Assembly (NCBI GenBank): GCA_026392575.1
Contig: JAPLBU010000172.1
Span: 1-8,982 of the forward strand
Reading direction: 5' to 3'
Origin: Actinomycetota bacterium
GTDB taxonomy: Bacteria > Actinomycetota > Actinomycetes > S36-B12
DNA: 8,982 nt
The notes below the pieces were generated by a model, which was not told the DNA's origin, made no database searches, and saw only the letters and a program-made list of their open reading frames with translations. The position numbers were made by a program, and so were the translations under genes. Shown here in pieces: positions 1 to 7,098 of the stretch (position 1 is its first letter; each line of letters begins with the position of its first letter).

Positions 1-208
1 CCCGCGCCACCAGTTGCGCTTCCAGCGAGCCCGGCACGGCATCGAACCCCGTGTGCAGGATGGCGGTGTTCGCCTTGCTTGTCGCATCGCCGATATCGGA
101 TCGAGCCTCGATGAGGGCGACGGAGACGTCGAAGCCCGCCAGGTGGCGAGCTACGGCGCATCCGACGACACCCGCTCCGATCACGACGAGGTCAACGTCA
201 GCGATCAC
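1..208 (-). CDS. NAD(P)/FAD-dependent oxidoreductase, GlpA/LhgO-like (N-terminus only, cut by window edge)
   Basis: Reading leftward from GTG at 208, the first 69 codons give an N-terminal Rossmann FAD-binding fold. It has a beta strand, a GAGVVG dinucleotide motif at residues 11-16, and an acidic residue (Glu34) at the end of the second strand. A segment containing DATSKANTAILHTGFDA follows at about residues 41-57. The TSKANTAILHTG block is characteristic of the DAO-type subgroup that includes GlpA-like glycerol-3-phosphate dehydrogenases and YgaF/LhgO hydroxyglutarate oxidases. The start lies 8 bases after the kinase stop codon, and a GAGG overlapping that stop can act as ribosome binding site, so the two genes are probably co-transcribed. 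Next to a GlpK-like kinase, oxidation of the phosphorylated polyol is the natural guess, but the substrate cannot be decided because the catalytic region is outside the window. Confidence 0.85.
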   Translation of the reverse strand, partial: MIADVDLVVIGAGVVGCAVARHLAGFDVSVALIEARSDIGDATSKANTAILHTGFDAVPGSLEAQLVAR

Positions 209-216
209 TCCGGGCC

Positions 217-1600
217 TCACAGAGTCACCATCAGTGAGAGGTCACGGTCGACGGCCGCGCGCCAGCGCGCCATCGCATCGGCCGCACGGTCAGCCGACCA
301 CCGCGGCTCGAAGGTCTTGGCTGGTGCTGCCGAGGGAATCGCGTCAGCCAGGGCACACGAAGGCATCACGGACATGCGTCCGACGGCGGCTGCACCGAGC
401 GCGGTCGCGTGGGGTGATGCATAGACCTCGACGGGGCGTTGGAGTAGATCGGCCTGCGCCTGCATCAAGACACGCGAGTGGGTCAGTCCACCATCAACCC
501 GGAGGCAGTCGATGCTCGTGCCCATATCCGCATCGACGACATCGACGAGCGCAGCGACCTGCGCCGCGATCCCCTCGACCACGGCGCGCACGATGCCGCC
601 GCGGCTGGTCGCCAGGCTCAGGCCAGCGAAGGGCCGGCACGAAAAGCACACCCTCGCTGTCGGGAGCACATGCCGAGTCAAGGTCCCGCGAGCTCGACAG
701 CAATCCCAGCTGAACCAGCCACCGCAGCGCCGAGGCAACGGTGAATACCTGCGCATCCACGCAGTACGAGGTGCCTTCCCGCGTGCGCCATGCCACCGAG
801 GTGGTGAGCCCGTTCGACGACCGCACGGACTGGGCACCCGAGTTAGCGAGCAGGAAGGCACCCGTGCCGAACGTGCACTTCGCACTGCCGGGCTTGAGGC
901 ACCCCTCCGCAAGAAGTGCCGCCTGCTGGTCGACGATCAGTCCACCCACCGGAAGCTCGCCTCCGAAAGCCGTCGTCACGCCGACGACCTCGTCGCAGTC
1001 CACCAGCCGGGGCAGCGGCTCGCCCGCGAGACCGAACATGCCGAGAAGCCGTGGATCCCACTCCACGGAGTCGAGGTCCATGACGAGTGAACGGCTGGCC
1101 GTCGTCACGTCCGTGACGAACTCCCCCGTCAGCCGATGCACCAGCCACGAGTCGCTCGTGGTCACGACGCCCTCTGTGGTGACGTGACGCCGCAGCCAGG
1201 CCATCTTGGGAGCGGAGAAATACGGGTCGAGGACGAGCCCGGTTCGGGCGGTCAGTTCGTCGGCGTGCTCGCGCATCTCCGCGCACACCGACTCCGACCG
1301 GCTGTCCTGCCAGACGATCGCCGGGCTGAGGGGTTGTCCAGTCGCGGGGTCCCAGGCGAGGACGGTCTCGCCCTGATTGGCCAGCGCCACACAGTCAGCC
1401 ACCGCACCGCACGCTTCCAGCGCCCGCCGACCTGCGTCGAGAACCGAGGCCAGGAGCGCCTCGGGATCCTGCTCGACGCCTCCGTCGGGAAGGTAGACCG
1501 GGTGCACCGGCGCCTCGGCAAGCGCGAGGACCTGGCCCGTGCCATCAACCACGATCGCCTTGGTACCGGAGGTGCCCTGGTCGATGGCGAGGACGATCAC
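217..1600 (-). pseudogene. FGGY-family carbohydrate (glycerol-like) kinase, disrupted by frameshift and internal deletion
   Basis: The N-terminal part (323 codons from GTG at 1600) has the FGGY phosphate-binding loop AIDQGTSGTKA, an NQGET segment (residues 75-79), PYFSAPK (Tyr127), TDVTTASRS, and VDQQ with the putative catalytic Asp224. These resemble glycerol kinase. At 631, within a GGG run, one extra base shifts the frame. The unshifted frame runs on to a stop at 494 as arginine-rich nonsense. The C-terminal half (FAGLS..., EGIAAQVAALV, LRVDGGLTHS, ALGAAAVG) continues in the other frame to TGA at 217. Just after the shift, about 16 residues expected in the family, including the GAPxW motif, are missing between two Gly-Leu pairs. 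GlpK Arg83 is Gly here (NQGET versus NQRET), so the substrate may not be glycerol. Position 1600 is preferred over the GTG at 1636 because homology begins there and a TAGATT -10 box sits 7 bases upstream. It may be a true pseudogene or a sequence error. Confidence 0.8.
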
Positions 1601-1607
1601 CCGACCG

Positions 1608-1613
1608 AATCTA
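1608..1613 (-). promoter_or_regulatory. Putative -10 box (TAGATT) for a leaderless kinase transcript
   Basis: On the minus strand TAGATT fits the actinobacterial TANNNT -10 pattern and lies 7 bases before the GTG at 1600, so transcription would begin at or next to the start codon. No Shine-Dalgarno sequence precedes this GTG. The box sits in the 36-base gap after the EamA stop codon. No convincing -35 is seen. The same arrangement precedes two other genes in this window, which raises the likelihood. Confidence 0.5.
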
Positions 1614-1636
1614 GTGCCGCGACACCGTGCCGGCAC

Positions 1637-2572
1637 TCAGATCGGCGGCGTCTCCATGGGCACCGTTCGTGACCCGGAGCGAATCACCAGCACGATTCCA
1701 GCGAACATCAGTGCCACCGCAGGGATGATCCCCACGGGCGGCAGCTGGTTCAGAGCGATGGCCGCGATGATCGTTGCTCCGGGCATCTCGAGCAGAATCG
1801 CGAGCGACACGATGGTGGCCGAAGTCGTCGACAGTACCTTGTTGATGAGCGTGTGCCCGAGAAGCTGCGCACCGACGGTGAGTGCGAGGATCAGTCCCCA
1901 CGCCTGCAGCGAGTATCCGGACAGTGGCTGGCGCCCGATCAGGCACAGCGCCAGCAGGAAGACCGCCGACGAGGCATACAAGCCCGTTGTGAACGTCGCC
2001 GTCGAGACAGTCTGACGCGCACTCTCGCCCACCGTCACATAGGCCGCCGCGAGCATGCCGCCGATCAGTGCGAGCACGTCGCCGATCAGGTGGCGAGGGT
2101 CGACGGACACATCGATGCCCGTCAGGATCAATACGCCGACCAGCGAGATGGCGATGCCGATCCACGCCGCGCGCGGGATATGAGCACCGCGCTGACGAGC
2201 GATCAGGGCCGCCCACACGGGCTGCGTGGCGACCAGTGCCGTAGACGAAGCGACCGTCGTGAAGCGCAGGGAGGGGATCCACGTTGCGAAGTGCGCACCC
2301 AGCAGCAGGCCAGCCGACAGGACGAGCCACCACTCCCGCCGAGTCATGCGCCGCACTTCGGCGCGACGCCGGAACAGGACCCAAGGGGCCGTTGCAGCCG
2401 ATCCCAGGAAACAGCGCCAGAAGGCGATCGCAAGGGCAGGCGCCACGGTGGCGGCGATGATCGGCCCCGATGACGAGATGAACAGGACCGCGACACCCAA
2501 CCAGGCCAAGTCGGCGACCGGCGGCCGGGTCAGGGCGGCGGGTCGGGACGCGGAATCCGTGGGCGATGCCAT
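1637..2572 (-). CDS. EamA/DMT-superfamily permease, ten predicted membrane helices
   Basis: This 311-residue protein has the drug/metabolite transporter layout of two EamA repeats of about five helices each. Hydrophobic segments start at roughly residues 21, 40, 81, 106, 134, 163, 193, 223, 252 and 278. Repeat 1 carries AFWRCFLG (50-57) and STALVATQPVWAAL (110-123). Repeat 2 carries a long GDVLALIGGMLAAAYV helix and ends in GIIPAVALMFAGIVLV. Short charged loops such as RRRAEVRR (68-75) suit the cytoplasmic face. The ATG at 2572 is supported by GGAAGGAG 6 bases upstream. It lies upstream of the kinase and oxidoreductase genes on the same strand (stop at 1637, kinase start at 1600), so it may move their substrate or product. 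EamA proteins cover many substrates and often export, so this link is inference. The divergent gene starts only 38 bases away. Confidence 0.9.
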   Translation of the reverse strand: MASPTDSASRPAALTRPPVADLAWLGVAVLFISSSGPIIAATVAPALAIAFWRCFLGSAATAPWVLFRRRAEVRRMTRREWWLVLSAGLLLGAHFATWIPSLRFTTVASSTALVATQPVWAALIARQRGAHIPRAAWIGIAISLVGVLILTGIDVSVDPRHLIGDVLALIGGMLAAAYVTVGESARQTVSTATFTTGLYASSAVFLLALCLIGRQPLSGYSLQAWGLILALTVGAQLLGHTLINKVLSTTSATIVSLAILLEMPGATIIAAIALNQLPPVGIIPAVALMFAGIVLVIRSGSRTVPMETPPI

Positions 2573-2598
2573 CGTCCGCTCCTTCCCCCTGTCGGCGG

Positions 2599-2604
2599 TA
2601 GCCT
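2599..2604 (+). promoter_or_regulatory. Putative -10 box (TAGCCT) for a leaderless MgtE-like transcript
   Basis: TAGCCT matches TANNNT and ends exactly 6 bases before the GTG at 2611. No ribosome binding site lies between or just upstream, since the sequence there is TTTCGAC. This is the classical actinobacterial leaderless spacing, placing +1 at the start codon. A -35 element is not evident. The site falls in the 38-base divergent gap, so it probably shares space with control of the permease gene. Confidence 0.55.
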
Positions 2605-2610
2605 TTCGAC

Positions 2611-3784
2611 GTGACTTCCGGCGCCGCGACTCGCGTTTTCCTCGCTCGCCTGGCTGGCATCGGTGTCTTCGACCCCAATGGCGACCAGGTGGGCAAGGTA
2701 CGCGATGGCATCGTCGTCCTCCGCATCGGTGCCAACCCGCCCCGCCTGACCGGCCTCGTCGTCGAGGTCCAGCCGCGGCGGCGGATCTTCGTTCCGATGA
2801 CCAAGGTGACCGCCATCGACGCCGGCCAGGTGATCGTGACGGGAGCCGTCAACCTGCGCCGCTTCGAGCAGCGAGCCAACGAGACCCTCGTCACCGCCGA
2901 GCTGCTCGACCGCACGGTTGACCTCCGCGAGACCGGCGAGCAGGTGTCGATCCTCGACGTCGCGGTCGACAAGTCGCAGAGCCGCGACTGGTTCGTCAGC
3001 CAGCTGTTCGTCCGCAAGCCGGGAGGGGGACTGCGCCGACGCGGAGCCACGCTCGTCGTCGACTGGGAGGACGTCGCCGGACTGTCGCTTCCCCTCGCCG
3101 ACCAGCCCGCTGAGCAGCTCCTGGCCCGACTCGACACGATGCGGGCCGCCGACGTTGCGCACGTGCTGCAGGAACTCCCCGCCAAGCGGCGGCTCGAGGT
3201 TGCGCGCGGGCTCGAGGACGAACGCCTCGCCGATGTCATCGAGGAACTGCCCGACGACGAGCGCGTCGAGATCATGCAGGCCCTCGAAGCCGAGGCTCGA
3301 GCGCATGGAGCCCGACGATGCCGAGGACATCCGACGTCTGCTCTCGTACGACGACTTCTCCGCCGGCGGCATGATGACAACGGAACCCATCGTGCTGCCC
3401 CCGGATGCCACGGTCGCGGATGCGCTGGCTCGAATCCGCAACCCCGAGCTGTCACCGGCCCTCGCATCGCAGGTGTACGTCACACGGTCGCCAACGGAGA
3501 CCCCCACCGGTCGCTATCTCGGTGCCTGCCACTTCCAGCAACTGCTGCGCGAACCCCCCGGCACGCTCGTGTCGTCCCTCGTCGACACGAACCTGATGCC
3601 CATCGGGCCCGAGGCGCCCCTTGACGTCATCACCCGCTACTTCGCGACCTACAACCTCGTCGCACTGCCCGTCGTCGACGAGAACGGCCACCTGCTGGGT
3701 GCCGTGACGATCGATGACGTCATCGACCACATGCTCCCCGAGGACTGGCGCGACAACGACGACGACTCGGCCGGGGGTGCGTGA
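2611..3784 (+). pseudogene. PRC-barrel / MgtE_N / CBS-domain protein (soluble MgtE-like), frameshifted
   Basis: From GTG 2611 the protein has two PRC-barrel-like beta regions (residues about 10-80 and 90-155). An MgtE N-terminal helical superhelix follows from about 165, with repeats such as AAEVAHVLQELP-type and LADVIEELPDDERVEIMQALEAE. At codon 228 (3292-3294) the frame changes. The other frame resumes at 3296 with LERMEPDDAEDIRRLLSYDD, then two CBS motifs (GGMMTTEPIVLPPDATVADAL and NLVALPVVDENGHLLGAVTIDDVID), ending at TGA 3784. Without the shift the first frame runs to a stop at 3624. Family repeats have about five residues of the RAADV type at the junction, so a 14-base deletion would explain both the missing residues and the shift. 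There is no MgtE transmembrane domain. Mycobacteria encode a similar protein beside DUF1003 and mrp (Rv1232c region, from memory). MgtE_N and CBS domains sense Mg2+ or nucleotides in the transporter, but the role of the soluble form is unknown. Confidence 0.82.
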
Positions 3785-4440
3785 CGATGGCCACTGACCG
3801 CACGCGCCGCAGCAACCGCATGGATCAGCCGATGGACCGCAGCCGCTCGCTGCGACCAACGGTCGACACCGAGCGCTTCGGTCGCATCTCGGAGAGCGTT
3901 GCCCGACACATCGGGTCGTGGGCGTTCATCATGTGGATGACGATGGCCATCATCCTCTGGGTGGCCCTGAACCTCCTCATGACCGATGGGGCGCCAGATC
4001 CGTTCCCGTTCATCTTCCTGACACTGCTGCTCTCCCTGCAGGCGTCGTATGCCGCTCCCCTCATCCTTCTCGCGCAGAACCGCCAGGCCGATCGCGACCG
4101 CGTGCAGTTCCAGGAGGACCGGCTGCGGACGGAGCGACTCCTCGCAGACTCCGACTATCTGGCCCGTGAGATCGCCGCGCTGCGCATCGCCCTCGGCGAT
4201 GTCGCCACCCGCGACTACGTCCGTGGTGAGCCAATAGCATCGGCACATGCCCGCCCCCTCGATCGACGCCATCCAGGCCGCCCTCGCCACCGTGAACGAC
4301 CCGGAGATCAATCGTCCGGTCACCGAACTCGGCATGGTGAAGTCCGTCGCCGCCGCAGACGACGGTTCCGTCGGCATCGCCATCTACCTGACCGTGTCGG
4401 GCTGCCCCATGCGCGGCGCGATCACCGACCGTGTGACTGA
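3781..4440 (+). CDS. DUF1003 membrane protein; natural end probably near 4230
   Basis: The GTG at 3781 overlaps the upstream stop (GTGA), which suggests translational coupling; ATG 3787 is an alternative start. The DUF1003 core is clear. A basic N-terminus precedes two membrane helices (about 47-67 and 75-97) separated by a short DGAPDPFPF turn. The hallmark APLILLAQNRQADRDR follows (92-107), then a charged helix ending in LAREIAALRIALGDVATRDYVRGE at about residue 150 (base 4230). Downstream of that, the open frame continues 70 codons as arginine/histidine-rich sequence over the start of mrp. That stretch is clearly mrp read out of frame, not DUF1003 sequence. The usual end with its stop codon is missing in this frame, while TAG at 4235-4237 exists in another frame. 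A small indel near 4220-4235 is likely. Function is unknown; the family is usually a small inner-membrane protein. I am confident of the family but not of the 3' end. Confidence 0.75.
   Translation: MTMATDRTRRSNRMDQPMDRSRSLRPTVDTERFGRISESVARHIGSWAFIMWMTMAIILWVALNLLMTDGAPDPFPFIFLTLLLSLQASYAAPLILLAQNRQADRDRVQFQEDRLRTERLLADSDYLAREIAALRIALGDVATRDYVRGEPIASAHARPLDRRHPGRPRHRERPGDQSSGHRTRHGEVRRRRRRRFRRHRHLPDRVGLPHARRDHRPCD
4235..4240 (+). promoter_or_regulatory. Putative -10 box (TAGCAT) for leaderless mrp
   Basis: TAGCAT matches TANNNT and ends 6 bases before ATG 4247, the same geometry as at 2599-2604. No good ribosome binding site is present at normal distance; the nearest purine-rich stretch, GGTGAG, ends 16 bases before the ATG. 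The hexamer would make mrp independently transcribed even though it follows the DUF1003 gene closely. Confidence 0.5.
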
Positions 4441-5389
4441 GGCCGTCTCCGCTGTGCCCGGGGTCACCAGCGTCACTGTCGAACTCGACGTCATGAGCGA
4501 CGAGCAGCGCACGGAACTGCGCACGATGCTGCGTGGACACGGAGAACGCGAGATCCCGTTCGCGCAGCCCGGCTCACTCACCAAGGTGTACGCCATTGCA
4601 TCCGGCAAGGGCGGGGTGGGCAAGTCGTCGGTGACGGCGAACCTTGCTGTGGCGATGGCGCGCATGGGGCTCACGGTGGGCCTGGTCGACGCCGATGTCT
4701 ACGGCCACTCCATCCCACGCATGCTCGGTGCGATGGAACCCCCGACCATGGTCGAGGGCATGATCATGCCGCCGCAGGCCTACGGCGTCCGCGTCATCTC
4801 GATGCTGCCGTTCAAGCCGGGCGGCGTCTCACAACCCGTCGCGTTCCGCGGCCCGATGCTGCATCGCGCCCTGCAGCAGTTCCTTGCTGATGTCTGGTGG
4901 GGAGACCTCGACGTACTGCTGCTCGACCTGCCGCCGGGCACCGGCGACGTCGCGATCTCGACAGCACAGCTGCTTCCCAATGCGGAGATCGTCGTCGTCA
5001 CGACACCGCAGCCGGCCGCTGCCGACGTCGCCGTTCGCGCCGGGACCCTCGCTGAGCAGACCCATCAGAAGGTCGTGGGGGTCGTGGAGAACATGAGCTC
5101 GTTCCCCTGCCCGCACTGCGGCGAGCCGATGGACCTGTTCGGGATGGGCGGCGGGGCCATCGTCGCCGAAACGCTCACGCGCCAGCTCGGCACTGACGTC
5201 CCCCTGCTGGGTCAGATTCCCTTCGATGTCGCCCTCCGCGAGGGTGGTGACAACGGCCAGCCACTGGTGCTCAGCACGCCCGACGCACCGGCATCCCTGG
5301 TTCTCACGCAGATCGCTGAGCGCCTCGGGAAGAAGCCCCGGGGGCTGGCAGGCATGTCACTGGGGATTACCCCGGCCCGCCGAGCCTGA
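4247..5389 (+). CDS. mrp: Mrp/ApbC/NBP35-family iron-sulfur cluster carrier ATPase
   Basis: This 380-residue protein has the full actinobacterial Mrp layout. An N-terminal MIP18/DUF59 domain (about 5-85) contains NDPEINRPVTELGMV and the conserved SGCPMR cysteine (Cys53). A deviant Walker A SGKGGVGKS (119-127) follows, then VDADVYGHSIPRMLG (148-161) and the Walker B-like LLLDLPPGTGD (224-234). The CPHC pair (Cys288, Cys291) bridges an Fe-S cluster across the dimer. The family holds a labile 4Fe-4S cluster and passes it to apo-proteins in the cytoplasm with ATP hydrolysis. All key residues are present and the length is normal for the family. ATG 4247 is chosen because the domain starts immediately and a TAGCAT -10 box sits 6 bases upstream. 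Its stop is 21 bases from the convergent tatB stop. No recognisable terminator was found between them. Confidence 0.95.
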   Translation: MPAPSIDAIQAALATVNDPEINRPVTELGMVKSVAAADDGSVGIAIYLTVSGCPMRGAITDRVTEAVSAVPGVTSVTVELDVMSDEQRTELRTMLRGHGEREIPFAQPGSLTKVYAIASGKGGVGKSSVTANLAVAMARMGLTVGLVDADVYGHSIPRMLGAMEPPTMVEGMIMPPQAYGVRVISMLPFKPGGVSQPVAFRGPMLHRALQQFLADVWWGDLDVLLLDLPPGTGDVAISTAQLLPNAEIVVVTTPQPAAADVAVRAGTLAEQTHQKVVGVVENMSSFPCPHCGEPMDLFGMGGGAIVAETLTRQLGTDVPLLGQIPFDVALREGGDNGQPLVLSTPDAPASLVLTQIAERLGKKPRGLAGMSLGITPARRA

Positions 5390-5410
5390 ACGACGGCAGC
5401 CGGGGCTCAC

Positions 5411-5737
5411 CTATGTCGCGTCGGGGTCGAAGGCCGGGCGCGTTGCCGGCGGTGTTGCGGGACTCGACGCAGCGGGGGGTGCCGGATCATCGTTCAACAG
5501 GTTCGCGGCGAGGCGTCGAGGATGGAACTCCTGCAGGGACTTCACCGAGTCGAGCGTCTCACTGAGGTCGAGCCCCGCAGAGTCGGCCAGGTCCTGACGC
5601 GCCCCCGAAGCCATCACCTTGATCTGCTTCAGCCACTTGGCTGCGTCAGCCGCCGCGCGCGGCAGACGTTCCGGGCCGAATACCAGCAGGCCGATGACAG
5701 CGACGATCAGGATCTCCCCGATGCCGATGTCGAACAT
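5411..5737 (-). CDS. tatB: Sec-independent protein translocase subunit TatB
   Basis: A 108-residue protein with the typical TatA/B plan: a single N-terminal membrane helix (residues 5-20) containing Glu8, the FGPERLP hinge (20-26), an amphipathic helix (about 27-50), and a variable Pro/Ala-rich C-terminal tail. The opening MFDIGIGEILIV is TatB-like rather than TatA-like; Glu8 and the GPERLP hinge are diagnostic. TatB forms the twin-arginine signal recognition complex with TatC in the membrane; tatC is not in this window. ATG 5737 has AGGCGG as ribosome binding site about 6 bases upstream. It follows htrA by 26 bases on the same strand, so the two are probably one transcript. The htrA-tatB pair is conserved in other actinobacteria, including M. 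tuberculosis. Confidence 0.93.
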   Translation of the reverse strand: MFDIGIGEILIVAVIGLLVFGPERLPRAAADAAKWLKQIKVMASGARQDLADSAGLDLSETLDSVKSLQEFHPRRLAANLLNDDPAPPAASSPATPPATRPAFDPDAT

Positions 5738-5763
5738 GAATACCGCCTGTTGGTCGAAGTGGA

Positions 5764-6981
5764 CTAGTTGCTGTCGTCACCAAGGACGAGATCGACGGAA
5801 CGGTCCTGACCGTCCCGGCTGAAGCCGATCTTGATGGTCTCACCCGGAGCGTAGCTGCGGATCGAGACAACAAGTTCCGTCGCGTCGTCGATACTGCGGT
5901 CGTTCACGCTGATGATCACGTCGCCAATGCGCAGCCCGGCATCATCGGCGCCACTTCCGGAGGTCACTGTCTCGACGCGAGCACCACCGTCGGCGTAGGC
6001 CATGTCGAGCTGAACTCCCATGAGCGGCGTGCGCGACTTGCCCGTGGCAATCAGCTCGTCGGCGATGCGCTTGGCTGAATTGCTCGGAATGGAGAAGCCA
6101 AGGCCGATGTTCCCCGGCTCGCCGCCCGCCGCGAGGCTCGCGATGGCCGAGTTGACCCCGATGACGGCCCCCGCGCCGTTCAGCAGCGGGCCACCGGAGT
6201 TGCCCGGGTTGATGGCGGCATCGGTCTGAATCGCGTTGATGTAGGCGACGTCTGCCTCCCCCGCCGTGACAGGTCGATCGACGGCGCTGATGATGCCCGA
6301 CGTCACCGTGCCGTCGAGGCCGAGCGGCGCACCAATGGCAATGGCGATGTCTCCGACACGAACCGCAGCCGAATCGCCCAGAACAACAGTCGGCAGGCCG
6401 CGACGGTCGACCTTCACGACGGCGAGGTCGTACGAGGCATTGGTGCCGACGACCTCTCCCACGGCCTGAGTTCCGTCATTGAAGACAACGGTGAGGGTGC
6501 CGCCGTCGGCAACCAGATCGACGACGTGATTGTTGGTCAGCAGGTAGCCGTTGGGTCGGATGACGAAGCCCGAGCCGCTCCCCGATTGCGACGCACCATC
6601 GGCGACGATCGACACGACTGCCGGGAGCGTGGAGGCGGCGATGTCGGCGATCGAACCTTCGACGAGCGGAACGGTCGAGCCCGTTCCGCTCTGCACCACC
6701 GGCACCTGCACTGTGGGCACCGCTGCGGATTCGTCGGCCCCATCGACCGTGCGCCCGACGACGTAGCCCGCCAGTCCGGCGAAGGAACCGACGATTGCCG
6801 CGACGAGAGCGGCGATCAGGACGGTGCCGAGCACCCCGGGACCACGGCGACGGTGGTCGACCGGGGGCGTGACCACGGGAGTGGGACCTGCCGGTGGCGG
6901 CACAGCCACGGCCGGCATGGGTGCCGGCACGGGCGGGCCGGCAAACGGGGACCCCGGGAACGGAGGCTGCGGGTCGGACAT
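5764..6981 (-). CDS. htrA: Membrane-anchored HtrA/DegP-type serine protease with PDZ domain
   Basis: The 405 residues comprise a cytoplasmic Pro-rich N-terminus (1-45), a basic RRR stop and one membrane helix (about 50-76), a linker, a trypsin-like domain (about 105-310) and one PDZ domain (about 315-402). The catalytic triad is complete: His152 in TNNHVV, Asp185 in YDLAV, Ser262 in GNSGGPL. The oxyanion-loop region INPGNSGGP and the GFSIPS strand are intact. PDZ features include LMGVQLDM and LRIGDVIISVN (350-360). It should act outside the membrane on misfolded exported proteins. The ATG at 6981 has a strong GGAGG 6 bases upstream. It is probably co-transcribed with tatB. In mycobacteria htrA belongs to the sigE-rseA envelope stress locus, but those genes are not here. 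No obvious ECF-type promoter was recognised upstream. Confidence 0.95.
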   Translation of the reverse strand: MSDPQPPFPGSPFAGPPVPAPMPAVAVPPPAGPTPVVTPPVDHRRRGPGVLGTVLIAALVAAIVGSFAGLAGYVVGRTVDGADESAAVPTVQVPVVQSGTGSTVPLVEGSIADIAASTLPAVVSIVADGASQSGSGSGFVIRPNGYLLTNNHVVDLVADGGTLTVVFNDGTQAVGEVVGTNASYDLAVVKVDRRGLPTVVLGDSAAVRVGDIAIAIGAPLGLDGTVTSGIISAVDRPVTAGEADVAYINAIQTDAAINPGNSGGPLLNGAGAVIGVNSAIASLAAGGEPGNIGLGFSIPSNSAKRIADELIATGKSRTPLMGVQLDMAYADGGARVETVTSGSGADDAGLRIGDVIISVNDRSIDDATELVVSIRSYAPGETIKIGFSRDGQDRSVDLVLGDDSN

Positions 6982-7031
6982 GCGGGCCTCCGGATCGTGG
7001 GGAAGCCGGGCCGGCTGACCCGCTCCTGCAT

Positions 7032-7060
7032 ACGGTAGTTCAGGCTAGGCTGCCGGTGAA
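7032..7060 (-). promoter_or_regulatory. Candidate sigma-70-type promoter for htrA-tatB
   Basis: On the minus strand TTCACC (7055-7060) and TACCGT (7032-7037) are separated by 17 bases. They match the -35 consensus at 4 of 6 and the -10 TANNNT form. The -10 lies about 50 bases before the htrA ATG, leaving a normal leader with a GGAGG site. Both boxes are weak and were found by eye. The same gap must also hold the promoter of the divergent methyltransferase; TAGGCT at 7046-7051 is a possible -10 for it, but without a matching -35. Confidence 0.3.
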
Positions 7061-7093
7061 CGCCGCCGGTCCTGCGCCGGTCGCCGCCTACCC

Positions 7094-7098
7094 GGAGG
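7094..7098 (+). promoter_or_regulatory. Ribosome binding site (GGAGG) that points to an ATC start
   Basis: GGAGG is a strong Shine-Dalgarno core. With 6 bases of spacing the start would be ATC at 7105 (3 bases of spacing gives another ATC, 7102). The GTG at 7098-7100 overlaps the site and is in a different frame that stops at 7122-7124, so it cannot start this gene. Confidence 0.6.

Noticed and set aside
494..631. Arg-rich extension of the kinase N-terminal frame
   Set aside because: It is out-of-frame reading of the kinase C-terminal domain, whose true sequence is clear in the other frame.
1601..1636. Upstream GTG start for the kinase at 1636
   Set aside because: The 12 extra residues match nothing in the family, no ribosome binding site precedes it, and a -10 box lies inside the stretch.
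1611..3467. Long minus-strand open frame over the permease and MgtE-like genes
   Set aside because: Low-complexity Arg/Ser-rich translation; a high-G+C shadow frame of two well-recognised genes.
5331..5345. AGCCCCGGGGGCT palindrome
   Set aside because: It lies inside the mrp coding sequence with conserved codons and no loop; chance in G+C-rich DNA.
5375..5412. Possible terminator between mrp and tatB
   Set aside because: Only a 5-base GAGCC/GGCTC match with a long loop; no stable stem or U tract by eye.
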